Shown here piece by piece: positions 24,341 to 33,300 of a stretch of 36,370 bases of DNA (position 1 is the stretch's first letter; the number at the start of each line of letters is the position of its first letter). Origin of the DNA: Phycisphaerae bacterium (GTDB lineage: Bacteria > Planctomycetota > Phycisphaerae > UBA1845 > Fen-1342); contig JAUWNI010000030.1 in the NCBI GenBank assembly GCA_030612705.1, positions 1-36,370 on the forward strand, written 5' to 3'. Both the position numbers and the translations under genes were made by a program. The notes under the pieces are model-generated. The model saw only the letters and a program-made list of their open reading frames with translations, was not told the origin of the DNA and did not search any database.

Positions 24341-24967
24341 ATGAGTACACACAGTCAATTGGTTCCAATCGTCATCGAGCGCGAAGGCCGCGCCGAACGT
24401 TCTTATGATATTTATTCGCGGCTACTGAAGGACCGCATCATTTTTCTAGGCGACGAAATCACCTCCAACGTCTCCAACCTCGTCATCGCCCAGTTGCTGT
24501 TCCTCGCCAACGACGACCGCAAGGCCGACATCCACCTGTACCTGAACACCCCCGGCGGCTCGGTCTACAGCGGCATGGGAATCTATGACACCATGCGGTA
24601 CGTCCGATGTCCGGTCGCGACGTACGTGGTCGGAGCGGCGGCCAGCATGGGCGCGATCTTGTTCGCCGCCGGCACCAAGGGCAAACGTTACATACTGCCG
24701 AACGCGCGGGTGATGATCCACCAGCCGTTGGGCGGCGCCCACGGCCCGGCGACAGACATCAAGATCGAGCTCGACGAGATGCTGCGAACGCAGAAGCAGC
24801 TTTACGAGATCATCGCCCGGCACACCGGCAGGGATCTCGAGCAGATCACCAAGGACTGCGACCGCAACAACTGGATGGACGCCGAGGAGTGCGTGGCCTA
24901 CGGGCTGGGCGACAAGGTGCTCGAGTCGATGCCCGAGACCGGCTCGCCTTCGTTGCGAACCGACTAA
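24341..24967 (+). CDS. clpP: ATP-dependent Clp protease proteolytic subunit (second copy)
   Basis: A 208-residue, canonical ClpP. The catalytic Ser102 lies in AAASMGAILFAAG, His127 in MIHQPLGG, and the Asp in DCDRNNWMDAEE. It starts 18 bases after the first clpP stop, so both are co-transcribed and can assemble together. Degradation partners would be ClpX or ClpA/C ATPases encoded elsewhere. The N-terminus (VPIVIEREGRAERSYDIYSRLL) is the usual ClpP start after processing, with a short leader of about 8 residues. Confidence 0.93.
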   Translation: MSTHSQLVPIVIEREGRAERSYDIYSRLLKDRIIFLGDEITSNVSNLVIAQLLFLANDDRKADIHLYLNTPGGSVYSGMGIYDTMRYVRCPVATYVVGAAASMGAILFAAGTKGKRYILPNARVMIHQPLGGAHGPATDIKIELDEMLRTQKQLYEIIARHTGRDLEQITKDCDRNNWMDAEECVAYGLGDKVLESMPETGSPSLRTD

Positions 24968-24984
24968 CGCGAGGGGCAGATATC

Positions 24985-25602
24985 ATGAGATCGCGGCGCC
25001 GGCTATTGTTCGCAACCCCGCTGCTGTGGCTCGTCCTGCTGCCGTCGCCGGGGTGTCAATCCCCGACCGAGCTGGAGTTGCGAAGCCAAGTCGGCAAACT
25101 CAACGAGCGGATCACTGAAAAAGACAATCAACTCGCCGCCCAGCGAATCACCATCGAGCAGTTACACGAGCAACTCCAGGTCACCCGCGGGTGGACCGAC
25201 GAAGACCTCGAGATACTCTTCTGCCCCGAAAAGATCGTCATCGCCAGCCTCTCCGGCGGCGACGACTACGACGGCAAGCCCGGCGACGACGGAGTCACCG
25301 TGTACATCAAGCCGCTGGACCGCGAAGGCGATGCAATCAAGGTCGCCGGCGACATCCGCATCGAGCTCTACGACCTCGCCAACCCCTCGGGGCAAAAGCT
25401 CATCGGCAAATACGTCGTCCCGGTCGACCAGGTCTCCACCCACTGGTACGGCAAGCTCGCCACGTATCACTACACCGTGCGCTGCCCCTGGAAAAAGGGC
25501 CCGCCCAAGCACGACGAGATCACGATCCGGGCGACGTTCGTCGATTATTTGACGCAGCGCGTCATGACCGCCCAGATCGTGTGTAAGGTCGAACTCCCGT
25601 AG
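24985..25602 (+). CDS. small exported protein of unknown function
   Basis: A 205-residue protein starting 18 bases after the second clpP, with GAGGGG upstream of ATG 24985. The N-terminus is basic and then hydrophobic (RSRRRLLFATPLLWLVLLP), followed by SPGCQS, so it is probably a lipoprotein or secreted protein, though the box before Cys is not canonical. Residues about 28-66 are a short coiled coil (LRSQVGKLNERITEKDNQLA). The rest is a compact beta-rich domain (VTVYIKPLDREGDAIKVAG; YHYTVRCPWKKG) that I do not recognise by name. Its place after clpP may be chance or may indicate an envelope role. An in-frame extension upstream overlaps clpP and is rejected. Confidence 0.7.
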   Translation: MRSRRRLLFATPLLWLVLLPSPGCQSPTELELRSQVGKLNERITEKDNQLAAQRITIEQLHEQLQVTRGWTDEDLEILFCPEKIVIASLSGGDDYDGKPGDDGVTVYIKPLDREGDAIKVAGDIRIELYDLANPSGQKLIGKYVVPVDQVSTHWYGKLATYHYTVRCPWKKGPPKHDEITIRATFVDYLTQRVMTAQIVCKVELP

Positions 25603-25620
25603 GAAAAAAGGCTCTTTTCC
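25602..25620. terminator. possible weak terminator hairpin between convergent genes
   Basis: GGAAAA and TTTTCC flank a 7-base loop directly after the stop codon of the small exported protein, followed by pyrimidine-rich DNA. The stem is only 6 bp and A/T-rich, so this is a weak call. It lies between convergent genes and could act in both directions. Confidence 0.25.
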
Positions 25621-25647
25621 CCCTCCATTTTCCTCTTTTTCCAACGT

Positions 25648-27054
25648 TCACTGTGCCAGGATCGGCCCCTGCCCGGAATACCCGGTCAGAAACAGGAATT
25701 GGCTTTGCGTGATAATCGGGATGTAAAGCGTCCGGGCCTGTTCGATATCGCGCTCGTACTCCACGAGCCGGTCCAGCCGTGAGTCGGCCAGGTCGCGGAT
25801 CACATCGCTGACCGGCTGCTCGGTAGAAAGCACCGGCACCAGCGGACCCATACCGACGACTAGAAAATCTGTTGTTTCGTCAATCTCGTCGACGACCTGC
25901 CCGCCCCAGGCCTGGATGATCGCGGTCACCCTCTCGACGCCGTTGCGGTCTATCTGCTCGTCGTAGTTGAGGTCGAACTCGCCGCGGACGACGAACCTCG
26001 GCAAGCGGTTGCGCTCGTAAACGATGTTCACGACGATATCGCCCTCGACGATCGGACGCCCACGCGTCATCCGCGTGACGAGGCACTCGGCGGTGGTTTC
26101 CATGATCGCCGTCACCTCGACCGAGGCCTTGCCGCGGAAGTCCGCGCGTTGTTCGCCGCCGGCGGGCGAGAAGACCTCGAAGGTCAGACCGGGTTTGATA
26201 CGGTCCTTTTCACCGAGGTTGATGTAGATAACGTCGCTGCCGGGGATGGACCGCAAGACGCGACCGTCGGCCTTGGTGAGAATATCGTACGGGTCGAAGC
26301 CGCCCGGCTTGAGCACGGCGATCTGGTCCTGAAGCGATTTGAGATCCTCTTTGAGCCGATAAATCTCGATGCCGTAATCAGTATCTTTGCTCTGCTGCGT
26401 GACCTTTGCGCGGCTGAGCTCCTCGCCGATCGCCTCGGCCTCGGCCTGCTGCCGGGCAAGCTGCTCATCCTTGGCGGCAAGCTGCTCGGCGTTTTGCCGG
26501 GCTACCTGGTCGAGCTCTTCCCGCAATTCGGCCACCTGCGCCTCGAACTCGTCCCGGACGGTTTTCAGGTCGTTTTCCGCGGTGAGCTTCGCCTGCCGCG
26601 CTTCCTCCAAATCGGTTGTAACCTGTGCGTTCTCGGCCTGGAGTTTCCGCACGTTACCCAGCAGCTTCGTCGAGGCCGACATCAGCGAATCGTCGTCGTT
26701 GACCGTCGGGCTGGTCGCGGCAACTTGCACAAGCAGCTTTCTGGCGCCTTCGACGATGGCGGGTCGCACGGCGTCCGCTTTCCCGCAGGTCAGAAAGGCC
26801 AGGGCCTCGATGTCCTCGTTCATCACCCCGAAGACGGTGTTGCTCCGCGCGCCGGCTTCATCCTTGTAATACGACGGCGGGGTGCCATGCCTTCGCAGAT
26901 CGCTCTGCGCTCTGTCGTTCGCGCTTTGCAACGCCTTGTTGCCCGTTAATTGCCAGACGAAGCCGCCCAACGAGGCCACTGCCACGATCACGAACGCTAT
27001 CAGCCCATACAACATCCCGCTACCGCCACGGGCCGCTACCGGTCGACCGGCCAT
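25648..27054 (-). CDS. membrane-anchored coiled-coil protein with a C-terminal BRCT-like domain
   Basis: A 468-residue protein. One membrane segment is at residues 14-35 (MLYGLIAFVIVAVASLGG). Residues about 120-245 are a long coiled coil rich in Glu, Gln, Ala and Lys. Residues 250-345 look like a small beta-barrel (VIYINLGEKDRIKPGLTFEV). Residues 353-460 fit a BRCT fold: RFVVRGEF, then AWGGQVVDEI, TTDFLVVG and the closing YIPIITQSQFLFL. BRCT domains normally bind phosphopeptides or DNA ends in the cytoplasm. ATG 27054 is chosen over a longer frame because GAGGAG lies just before it and the hydrophobic segment then sits near the start. Function is unknown; the layout suggests a cytoplasmic scaffold tied to the membrane. 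Confidence 0.7.
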   Translation of the reverse strand: MAGRPVAARGGSGMLYGLIAFVIVAVASLGGFVWQLTGNKALQSANDRAQSDLRRHGTPPSYYKDEAGARSNTVFGVMNEDIEALAFLTCGKADAVRPAIVEGARKLLVQVAATSPTVNDDDSLMSASTKLLGNVRKLQAENAQVTTDLEEARQAKLTAENDLKTVRDEFEAQVAELREELDQVARQNAEQLAAKDEQLARQQAEAEAIGEELSRAKVTQQSKDTDYGIEIYRLKEDLKSLQDQIAVLKPGGFDPYDILTKADGRVLRSIPGSDVIYINLGEKDRIKPGLTFEVFSPAGGEQRADFRGKASVEVTAIMETTAECLVTRMTRGRPIVEGDIVVNIVYERNRLPRFVVRGEFDLNYDEQIDRNGVERVTAIIQAWGGQVVDEIDETTDFLVVGMGPLVPVLSTEQPVSDVIRDLADSRLDRLVEYERDIEQARTLYIPIITQSQFLFLTGYSGQGPILAQ

Positions 27055-27455
27055 GCGCACACTCCTCTTTGGATACCGGATATCGCTCTCGCCAAACGGT
27101 CCCGCCGAACGAGCGTTCAACTTCCGACCGCCGACTACCATCCGTCATTGCAACGCCGGCGCGCTGGAAGGCGGCAAACGTTGCTGGGTAAGTATCCTGG
27201 AAGACGACGACCTTGTCAAAGTCCAGGCCACCTCCACGCGGGTGAGCGCCACGGGGGGTGGAATTTACGCTTCACGAATGACCGTGCGGACTGAAGTCCG
27301 CGGCTCTTTCGCGGCTCTTCGCGGTTTCCCATAGTCGACGTATTTGTGAAACAGAGCACTAGCATAGTATCCTGTACATCCCACACCATGGCTTGACCTC
27401 CCCCCCATCCAGCCGCGATGATGATCGGCAACGATCAGCAATGGGAACGTCAACC
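27055..27455. other. intergenic region with a dispersed repeat
   Basis: No gene is supported between the divergent coiled-coil gene and xseB. The central part holds copy A of the dispersed repeat (27258-27362). Small frames on both strands run across it without ribosome sites. Confidence 0.5.
27258..27362 (+). repeat. dispersed repeat, copy A
   Basis: Shares with copy B (30219-30364) a start near GAATTTAC, a central palindrome GCGGACTGAAGTCCGC (27286-27301) followed by GGCTCTT, and a long matching end (TTCGCGGTTTCCCAT, then GACGT, TTTGTGAAA and CACTAG). It is shorter than copy B because fewer CGCGGCTCTTC-like units are present. It lies just upstream of xseB and has no reading frame of its own. 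Confidence 0.75.
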
Positions 27456-27722
27456 ATGAGCAAACAGCCGAAAAACCTCAAATTCGAACAAGCCATGGAG
27501 CAACTCGATACGATCGTCGAAGCGATGGAATCGGGCGAAATCGGAATCGAGGAGTCGATTGCGAAGTACGAGGAGGCGATGCAACTGGCATCGCACTGCC
27601 GCGGAATTCTCAACGAGGCCGAGCAACGGATCAAGACAATCCAGCTCAACGCCGGCGGACAAGTACAAACGGGGCCGTTCGAGCCGCCCGCGGCCGAGGC
27701 CGACAACGAACAGGACGCCTAG
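27456..27722 (+). CDS. xseB: exodeoxyribonuclease VII small subunit
   Basis: An 88-residue small subunit of exonuclease VII, which with XseA degrades single-stranded DNA. The family motif LKFEQAMEQLDTIVEAMESGEIGIEESIAKYEEAM is complete in sense (key residues: FE, L, IV, ME, G, L/I, E, Y, G/A). The C-terminal third is a hydrophilic tail. ATG 27456 is the best family-based start, though no strong ribosome site is seen; ATG 27441 is an alternative. No xseA gene is in the window. It is followed after 3 bases by the ComF-type gene. Confidence 0.85.
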   Translation: MSKQPKNLKFEQAMEQLDTIVEAMESGEIGIEESIAKYEEAMQLASHCRGILNEAEQRIKTIQLNAGGQVQTGPFEPPAAEADNEQDA

Positions 27723-27725
27723 TCG

Positions 27726-28547
27726 ATGCCCTCGACACCGCCCGCGCTTCCTTCCATGGGCACACTCCTCGGCCCCCTGCTCGACACCCTCCTCCCGCAA
27801 ACCTGTGTGGCGTGCAATGAATGGATCCCCGCCGACCAGGCCCCCGCGTGCCCGACGTGCTTGGCGTCGCTCGAAGCCGCCGCCGCCCTACCCTACTGCC
27901 CATTCTGCGGGCGGACGATGTCGCCATTCTCGATTCACGAAAAAAACTGTGCCCGTTGCAAGCACGAACATTTCTGGAATGTGGCCGGCGTCGCCCGCGT
28001 CGGAAACTACAGCGAAGAACCCCTCCGCCATCTACTGGTCGACCTGAAGTTCGGCGGCCGAGAGCGCCAAGCAAACTTTCTCGGCAAACTGCTGGCTGCC
28101 GCGTTGCGAAAACAAACCTGGCTCGACGAGATCGAGGCCCTGGTTCCCGTCCCGATGCACCTGCGCCGCCGCCTGCAACGCCCGTGCGACCACGCCCGGA
28201 TGTTGGCCGAGGCCGTTTCGCGACGAGTGCGCATACCCATACGTCACGCCGCCATCCGTCGGATGAAATATTCGATCAGTCAAACGCGGACATCCTCACC
28301 CACGCAGCGCTTCAAGAATGTGAACGGCGCCTTCGGCCCGGCCCGGCGGCCGGAAGTTGCCGGCCAAACGGTCTGCATCATCGACAACCTGCTCGTGACC
28401 GGCGCCACGATCCACGAAGTCTCGAAGGTATTACGAAAGGCCGGCGCCAAGCGCATCTACGCCGCCGTCGTCGCCCGCGCTACGATGCCGAGCGATCCAC
28501 AGGCCCGTCCGGAGGCACTGCCCCCTGCTCCGGATCAGACGCATTAA
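27726..28547 (+). CDS. ComF-family phosphoribosyltransferase-like protein
   Basis: A 273-residue double zinc-ribbon plus phosphoribosyltransferase protein. The N-terminal CVAC...CPTC and CPFC...CARC pairs bind zinc; the PRPP-type loop is VCIIDNLLVTGATIHE near residue 217. In ComF the loop usually reads VDDVxTTGAT; here the second Asp is Asn and the first Thr is Val, so PRPP chemistry may be weakened. Family members act in DNA uptake or, in many non-competent bacteria, have unknown roles. It is coupled to xseB (3-base gap). Its 3' end overlaps the convergent zinc-ribbon gene by 68 bases. Confidence 0.83.
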   Translation: MPSTPPALPSMGTLLGPLLDTLLPQTCVACNEWIPADQAPACPTCLASLEAAAALPYCPFCGRTMSPFSIHEKNCARCKHEHFWNVAGVARVGNYSEEPLRHLLVDLKFGGRERQANFLGKLLAAALRKQTWLDEIEALVPVPMHLRRRLQRPCDHARMLAEAVSRRVRIPIRHAAIRRMKYSISQTRTSSPTQRFKNVNGAFGPARRPEVAGQTVCIIDNLLVTGATIHEVSKVLRKAGAKRIYAAVVARATMPSDPQARPEALPPAPDQTH

Positions 28548-29172
28548 ACGGCGTGCCGCACTCGGGACAGCGCGCTTCCGTCAGCCCCCGCAGAAGATAG
28601 CCGCACCGGGCGCACTTGCCTTCGAGCCTGCGAACAACCGGACCCAACCGGTGTGCCGCGTACAGCATTACGAGCACCGCCGCAGCCCACGCCCCGAAGT
28701 GCCACGTCAGCGTTGGCAGGTGGTCGCCCCTCCAGAACTGATCCCAGATAAACGACGGGACACTCTGCCCCAGCGCCGTCGCGATGGAGCACGACCCGTA
28801 GATCAGCGCGACGAAAATAAGTGTTAGTTTGAACAGGGTCGACGCCGCCATCACCCAAAGGAAGAACCGTGCCAACTTCCAGAACCCCGCGCGCGCCCTT
28901 CGTTTCGGTGAGAGCGGCCCCAGTCGGAGCACCACACCTAACCAGATCAGCGGAAACCCTATTAGCGCAACGCTGCCCCACTCCATGAGCGGAACAGACC
29001 GGCTGCCTCCCACCGCCGAGATAACCGCGTGCGTCGCCAACAGGACTACACCGCTCGTTGCCATCCCGATGGCGGCCCAGCAAACGAAGGGATGTTCACG
29101 AAAGGCACGGATCCGCTGCGCGCGCATTAGGCGTGCCCGTGCGGCCCACCGTCTTTTCTTCCGGTCTCGCAT
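28480..29172 (-). CDS. membrane protein with planctomycete-type C-terminal zinc ribbon
   Basis: A protein of about 230 residues with four hydrophobic segments (around CWAAIGMATSGVVLLATHAV, SVALIGFPLIWLGVVL, FFLWVMAASTLFKLTLIFVA and WAAAVLVMLYAAHRL) and a zinc ribbon near the C-terminus (CARCGYLLRGLTEARCPECGTPF, Cys at CxxC twice). This ribbon, CGYxLRGL...CPECG, is a hallmark of many planctomycete membrane proteins. Function is unknown. Start ATG 29172 has AGG about 6 bases upstream; GTG 29220 would add 16 residues. The last 68 bases overlap the end of the ComF-type gene on the opposite strand. Confidence 0.7.
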   Translation of the reverse strand: MRDRKKRRWAARARLMRAQRIRAFREHPFVCWAAIGMATSGVVLLATHAVISAVGGSRSVPLMEWGSVALIGFPLIWLGVVLRLGPLSPKRRARAGFWKLARFFLWVMAASTLFKLTLIFVALIYGSCSIATALGQSVPSFIWDQFWRGDHLPTLTWHFGAWAAAVLVMLYAAHRLGPVVRRLEGKCARCGYLLRGLTEARCPECGTPFNASDPEQGAVPPDGPVDRSAS

Positions 29173-29287
29173 CGAAGCCTGGCTTCTCAGAACGCTCGTC
29201 GACTGGGTGTCAATCGGCACGGCGCAGTTTTACAGCCGGAGCATTGCCCACCCCGCCGACCAAGGTCAAATAATACTCGAATTCAAT

Positions 29288-29316
29288 TTGACAAACGCTG
29301 CTTGAGGGGCCATAAT
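29288..29316 (+). promoter_or_regulatory. promoter of the TetR-type gene
   Basis: TTGACA (29288-29293), 17 bases, then CATAAT (29311-29316). This is the best sigma-70-like promoter in the window and is 33 bases before the TetR start. An AATAAATGTT motif follows at 29319-29328, where it could bind the regulator itself. Confidence 0.7.
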
Positions 29317-29318
29317 TA

Positions 29319-29334
29319 AATAAATGTTCATTCA
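29319..29334. promoter_or_regulatory. candidate operator AATAAATGTTCATTCA
   Basis: This lies directly after the -10 box of the TetR gene. It includes AATGTTCATT, palindromic except for the two central bases. The same AATAAATGTT decamer recurs at 29982-29991 just after the TetR gene, and TetR-family operators are often of this TGAAT...ATTCA type. Autoregulation is an inference. Confidence 0.4.
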
Positions 29335-29348
29335 CCCAAAGAGCACAC

Positions 29349-29936
29349 ATGGCCCGTCCAATTGAAAAACGTGAGCATATCGAGCGTGGCGTCGTCGAGG
29401 TTGTCGCCCGCAAGGGGCTCCGTGGCACAACCATCCAGGACATCGCCGACGAGGCCGGCGTCTCCCCCGGGCTGCTCTACCGATACTGGAAAAATCGTGA
29501 CGATCTGGCCGGCGAAGTCTATCACACGCATTATCTAACGCTGCTCGAACGTCTGTTTGCCCTTGCCGCGCGCGAGAGCGACCTGCGGGGCAAGCTCAGC
29601 GTGATGATTCACGGGTTCCTCGAATTTGCCGACGAGCAACCCACCGTGCTCAAGTTCCTCCTGCTCAGCCAGCACGACTTACACAAAAGCGTGCCAACCG
29701 AAAAGGGTATCCGCACGTTCCTGCTCGGCTTGATTCAAGCCGGCGTCGCCTCACGGCACCTGCGCCCCATGGACCCCAACCTCGCGACTCAGCTACTCCT
29801 CGGCATCGTCCTTCAGCCGGTGGTTGGGACACTATATGGCCACCTCTCACCCCCGCTCGTGGATCATCACGAAGCCATCGTAGGCGCCCTGGAACGTGTG
29901 TTTCTCGATGGTCAAGGTGACTTAACTCCGGAGTGA
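29349..29936 (+). CDS. TetR/AcrR-family transcriptional regulator
   Basis: A 195-residue regulator. The N-terminal helix-turn-helix is clear (REHIERGVVEVVARKGLRGT, then IQDIADEAGVSPGLLYRYW). The rest is the all-helical ligand-binding domain (FLEFADEQPTVLKFLLL; ATQLLLGIVLQPVV). Such proteins repress nearby or their own genes until an effector binds. It has its own strong promoter and candidate operators on both sides. The next gene on the same strand, 455 bases away, encodes a large exported protein; the divergent neighbour is the zinc-ribbon membrane protein. The target and effector are unknown. Confidence 0.88.
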   Translation: MARPIEKREHIERGVVEVVARKGLRGTTIQDIADEAGVSPGLLYRYWKNRDDLAGEVYHTHYLTLLERLFALAARESDLRGKLSVMIHGFLEFADEQPTVLKFLLLSQHDLHKSVPTEKGIRTFLLGLIQAGVASRHLRPMDPNLATQLLLGIVLQPVVGTLYGHLSPPLVDHHEAIVGALERVFLDGQGDLTPE

Positions 29937-30049
29937 TTAGCCATGCGACCACAAGCAGTTATATCACGTGCTGGAATAATGAATAAATGTTTTTGCATTA
30001 ACGTCCGCTACCAACTTCATGTCTCACGTAGTTGTTACTCACCGGGTGC

Positions 30050-30079
30050 CACGGACAAGCGGCAGTTTGCTTGTCCGTG
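30050..30079. repeat. 11-bp perfect hairpin CACGGACAAGC/GCTTGTCCGTG
   Basis: Arms at 30050-30060 and 30069-30079 with an 8-base loop (GGCAGTTT). It may be a transcript-end structure for the TetR gene or one of the dispersed palindromes typical of planctomycetes. Confidence 0.6.
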
Positions 30080-30218
30080 CTTTCAGCGATGCTTAGCACT
30101 GCTCAAGAGCGGTGGTACATCAGCCCATCAATCGATGTCAGACAGAGCACAGGTACCACGTTTCACAAGTTTACCGACGAAGGAGCCGCGGGCTTTTAGC
30201 CCGCGCGGCGCCGCGCGG

Positions 30219-30364
30219 AGTAGAATTTACTCTTCCCGGAGGACCGGGCGGACTGAAGTCCGCGGCTCTTCCGAGTCTCTTCCGCGTCTTCCGCGGCTCT
30301 TCCGTATCTTCCGTGGCGCTTCGCGGTTTCCCATTGTTGACGTCTTTGTGAAAAGGAACACTAG
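30219..30364 (+). repeat. dispersed repeat, copy B
   Basis: Matches copy A (27258-27362) over the GAATTTAC start, the central palindrome GCGGACTGAAGTCCGC (30248-30263) and the end TTCGCGGTTTCCCAT...GACGT...TTTGTGAAA...CACTAG. Copy B has an expanded series of TCTTCCG-containing units (30266-30320). It is preceded by a GCGGGCT/AGCCCGC hairpin. It ends 28 bases before the next gene's start. Confidence 0.75.
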
Positions 30365-30391
30365 TCAGGCACAATCTATATGGAGACAGCC

Positions 30392-33300
30392 ATGTACACA
30401 CATCGTCACACAACAGGCGGAATCGGTAACACAGAAGTTTCTCCCCAGCCGACACAAGAACCGCGACCGACCGCATCACTGATGCGTCTGGCGGCGGCTG
30501 TATTGCCAATTGTCTTCATCGCCGTCAGCGCCCGCGCTGGCGACGCCTTGCCGTTCAAGCACAAGGTGGAGGTCTATCGCGAAAAGGACGGCGACGCCGT
30601 CGTGTTCTCGGTACTGCTGGAGCAGCCGTTCTTCGCGGAGGAATTCGAGAAAAGCAATTACCTCCGCCTCCAGCCGCTCGACGACAACGCGTATCTGATC
30701 TACCCGAAGCAAACCAAGTTCCATCAGAAACACGCGGCGTTTCACGGTCGGCTGCGCGGCGGCGGCGGCGCAATGCTGCGGCTTTCGTACGAAACGGTGA
30801 CCGAAAACCTGGACGGCTCACGGCGGGTCGAGGTGCGTGAAGGCGAGATCGAGGTCCCGATCCCCACTAAGCCGGGCGGGCCGCCGTCGATCTACCTCGA
30901 ATGGGCCCGACAGCAAAACGCGCACTTTCTCAACCTGCTGAGCTATTACCCGCGCGAGACGTTCTTTCAGTATTGCCTGTTGCAATCGCACGCTCGTTAC
31001 GGCGTCGAGCCGCCGACGCTCCCCCGCCCGCCGACAACGCGCGAAGACCTCGAGACGGACCTGTACCAGGTGGTGACCGGCTCGCTGGCAATTCAGCAAT
31101 CGCTGCAACGGCAAACGCTGAGCGGCAAGAGCAAGGTCGGCGACCTCGATCACCACATCAGCGTGCTCTCGCCACCCGAATTGAAGTCGCTGCCTTACGA
31201 GAAACTTCTGGAGAAGAAACTAGAACGCGAGCACATCGAGCCGCTGGTGCGCGAAGTCGCCAAGCTGGTGCCGGAAGATCACTATCTATTACACTTTCAC
31301 TCGCTCAGCGCCGCCGGCGAGCTCGCCGACCTGATGGAAGACTGGGGCGGCGGCCTGCTACGGCTCTTGTCGATCCACGCCCGGGATCACCACCTGATCG
31401 AAAAGTTCGACGATCAACTCTGCCTGCAACGCGACCCGCTCACGCGGCTCTTCGCGGACGGCGTCGTCGCCGAAATCGCGATCACCGGGTCCGACCTGTT
31501 CTTCGTCGAAGGGACCGACGTGACGGTTATCCTGAGACTGAAACAGCCGGCAGTTTTCGAGCAGGCGGCGCGGCGCTGGCTGGAAGAGCGCCGAACGCAG
31601 TGCCCCAAACTGGTCGAACGGGAGTTCAACCATCGCGGGCACAAGGTCGCGGCGCGCTACACGCCCGACCGGACGGTCAGCTCGTTCGTGGTTCGGCATG
31701 ATGATTACGTGATCTTCTCGAATTCGCACGTGGCGATTCGGCGAATCGTGGACACGCTGATCGGCGAGACGCCGCGGCTGTTCGACGCGCTCGATTATCG
31801 CTACGTCAGCACGATTCTGCCGCCTTTGGATGATCCCCATACCGGCTACTTCTACGCGTCGGAGGCTTTCCTGAAGCACCAGGTGGGCCCGAAAGCGAAG
31901 ATTTCTGAGAAACGCCGCGTGCAGTGCTTCAACAACCTGGTGATGCTGAACAACGCGTCGCTGTTCTATCGGCTGGAGCACGGGCGCTCGCCCGAGTCGC
32001 TTAGCGATCTGGTCGAAGGCCGCTTTATCGACGCCGACAAGCTCGTCTGCCCGCACGGCGGCACCTACGCGTTCGACGGTGAGCACGACACGGCGACGTG
32101 CTCGCTGCATAACCGGCTGAAACATCTGACGCCGAACGCGGAACTCGAGGTCCTCAAGGTCTCGACCGAGGAACGCCGGGAGTACGAGCGTTACAAACAG
32201 CGCTACCAGGCCTTTTGGCAACAGGCGTTCGATCCCGTCGCCATCCGCATCAGCGTCGGCCGGCGGGTCAAGCTGGAAGTGTGCGTTTTGCCGTTCGCGA
32301 ACGGCAGTGTTTACTACGAATTGCAGGATCGGTTGGCGGAGCAGCCGCAACCGATCGACACGTCGTGTCGGGCTCGCTCGGCGTTCGTGTCCGTGGGCGC
32401 GGTCGTCGGACGCGAGCGGATCGCCGCGACTCTGCGCAAGATCCCCGGAATCCCCGAAGTGCTGGCGGCGGACCCGACGCTGACCGATCTGGCCTGGGTC
32501 GGCGAGCGCGTCACGCTGCACGTCTGCGACGATGATACGATCCTCGAGGTCGATCCGACCCGGCTGAGAACGCTCAATCTGTTCGGCGAAATCTCGCTTT
32601 TTCAGCAGTCCACGCTGACAACCGCGATCATGGCGACCAGCCTGCCGACCTACATCACGATCGACATCGAGGACGCCGACAAGGCCCGGCGTTTTCTCGA
32701 CCTGCTCACATCGAAAATCTTCCTGAAACAAGGGCAGTTCTACGGCTTCGAGACCGAGTTCGACGCCTATCGGCTCCCGGACTATCACGGCCACGCGAAC
32801 TACGTGCTCAGCTATCGGCTCTACGCCACCAAGGTCCGCCTGCACGTCGCTCTGGTCGGTGAGCGGCTGGTGGCGGCGACGAAGTTACAGCCGCTGAAAG
32901 AGGTGATCGACGCCGCCGACACGGCGCCAACCTCGAACATCGAGCCGGCTCACATGCTGGTGCAATTGAATCTGCGCGCGCTCGACCGTTTCAAGGACGA
33001 TTTGGAGCTTTACTGGGCCGAACGTTCACGCCGAGCGTGTCACGGCAACATCATGTCGATCTATAACCTGATCAAGCTCTACGACCTGCCGATGGATGAG
33101 ATCAATCGTCTCTCGGAAGCGAAGTACGGCGTGACATATTTCTGCCCGGATGGCGGCGTCTACATCTATGATCCCGACAGCGACAGCGTCACGTGCAGCG
33201 TCCACGGGAATCGGCGGAACTCGCGCCAGGAGGTCGGCCTGAGCAACAACTCGTCGTTCGCGCGGCTCGTCGAAAGCCTCGACGAGATTAACGCCCGGCT

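Larger units (their letters stand above)
29937..30391. other. intergenic region with hairpins and a dispersed repeat
   Basis: No gene is supported. It holds an AATAAATGTT motif (29982-29991), a strong hairpin (30050-30079), a GCGGGCT/AGCCCGC hairpin (about 30188-30204) and copy B of the dispersed repeat (30219-30364). The TetR gene transcript may end in the first hairpin, but there is no T-run. Confidence 0.5.

Noticed and set aside
24607-24984. N-terminal extension of the small exported protein
   Set aside because: It overlaps clpP in another frame; ATG 24985 begins a signal sequence.
31358-32845. Long open frame (495 codons) antisense to the large exported protein
   Set aside because: The plus strand has the signal peptide and the paired Cys modules; the antisense frame has no ribosome site and no recognisable domain.
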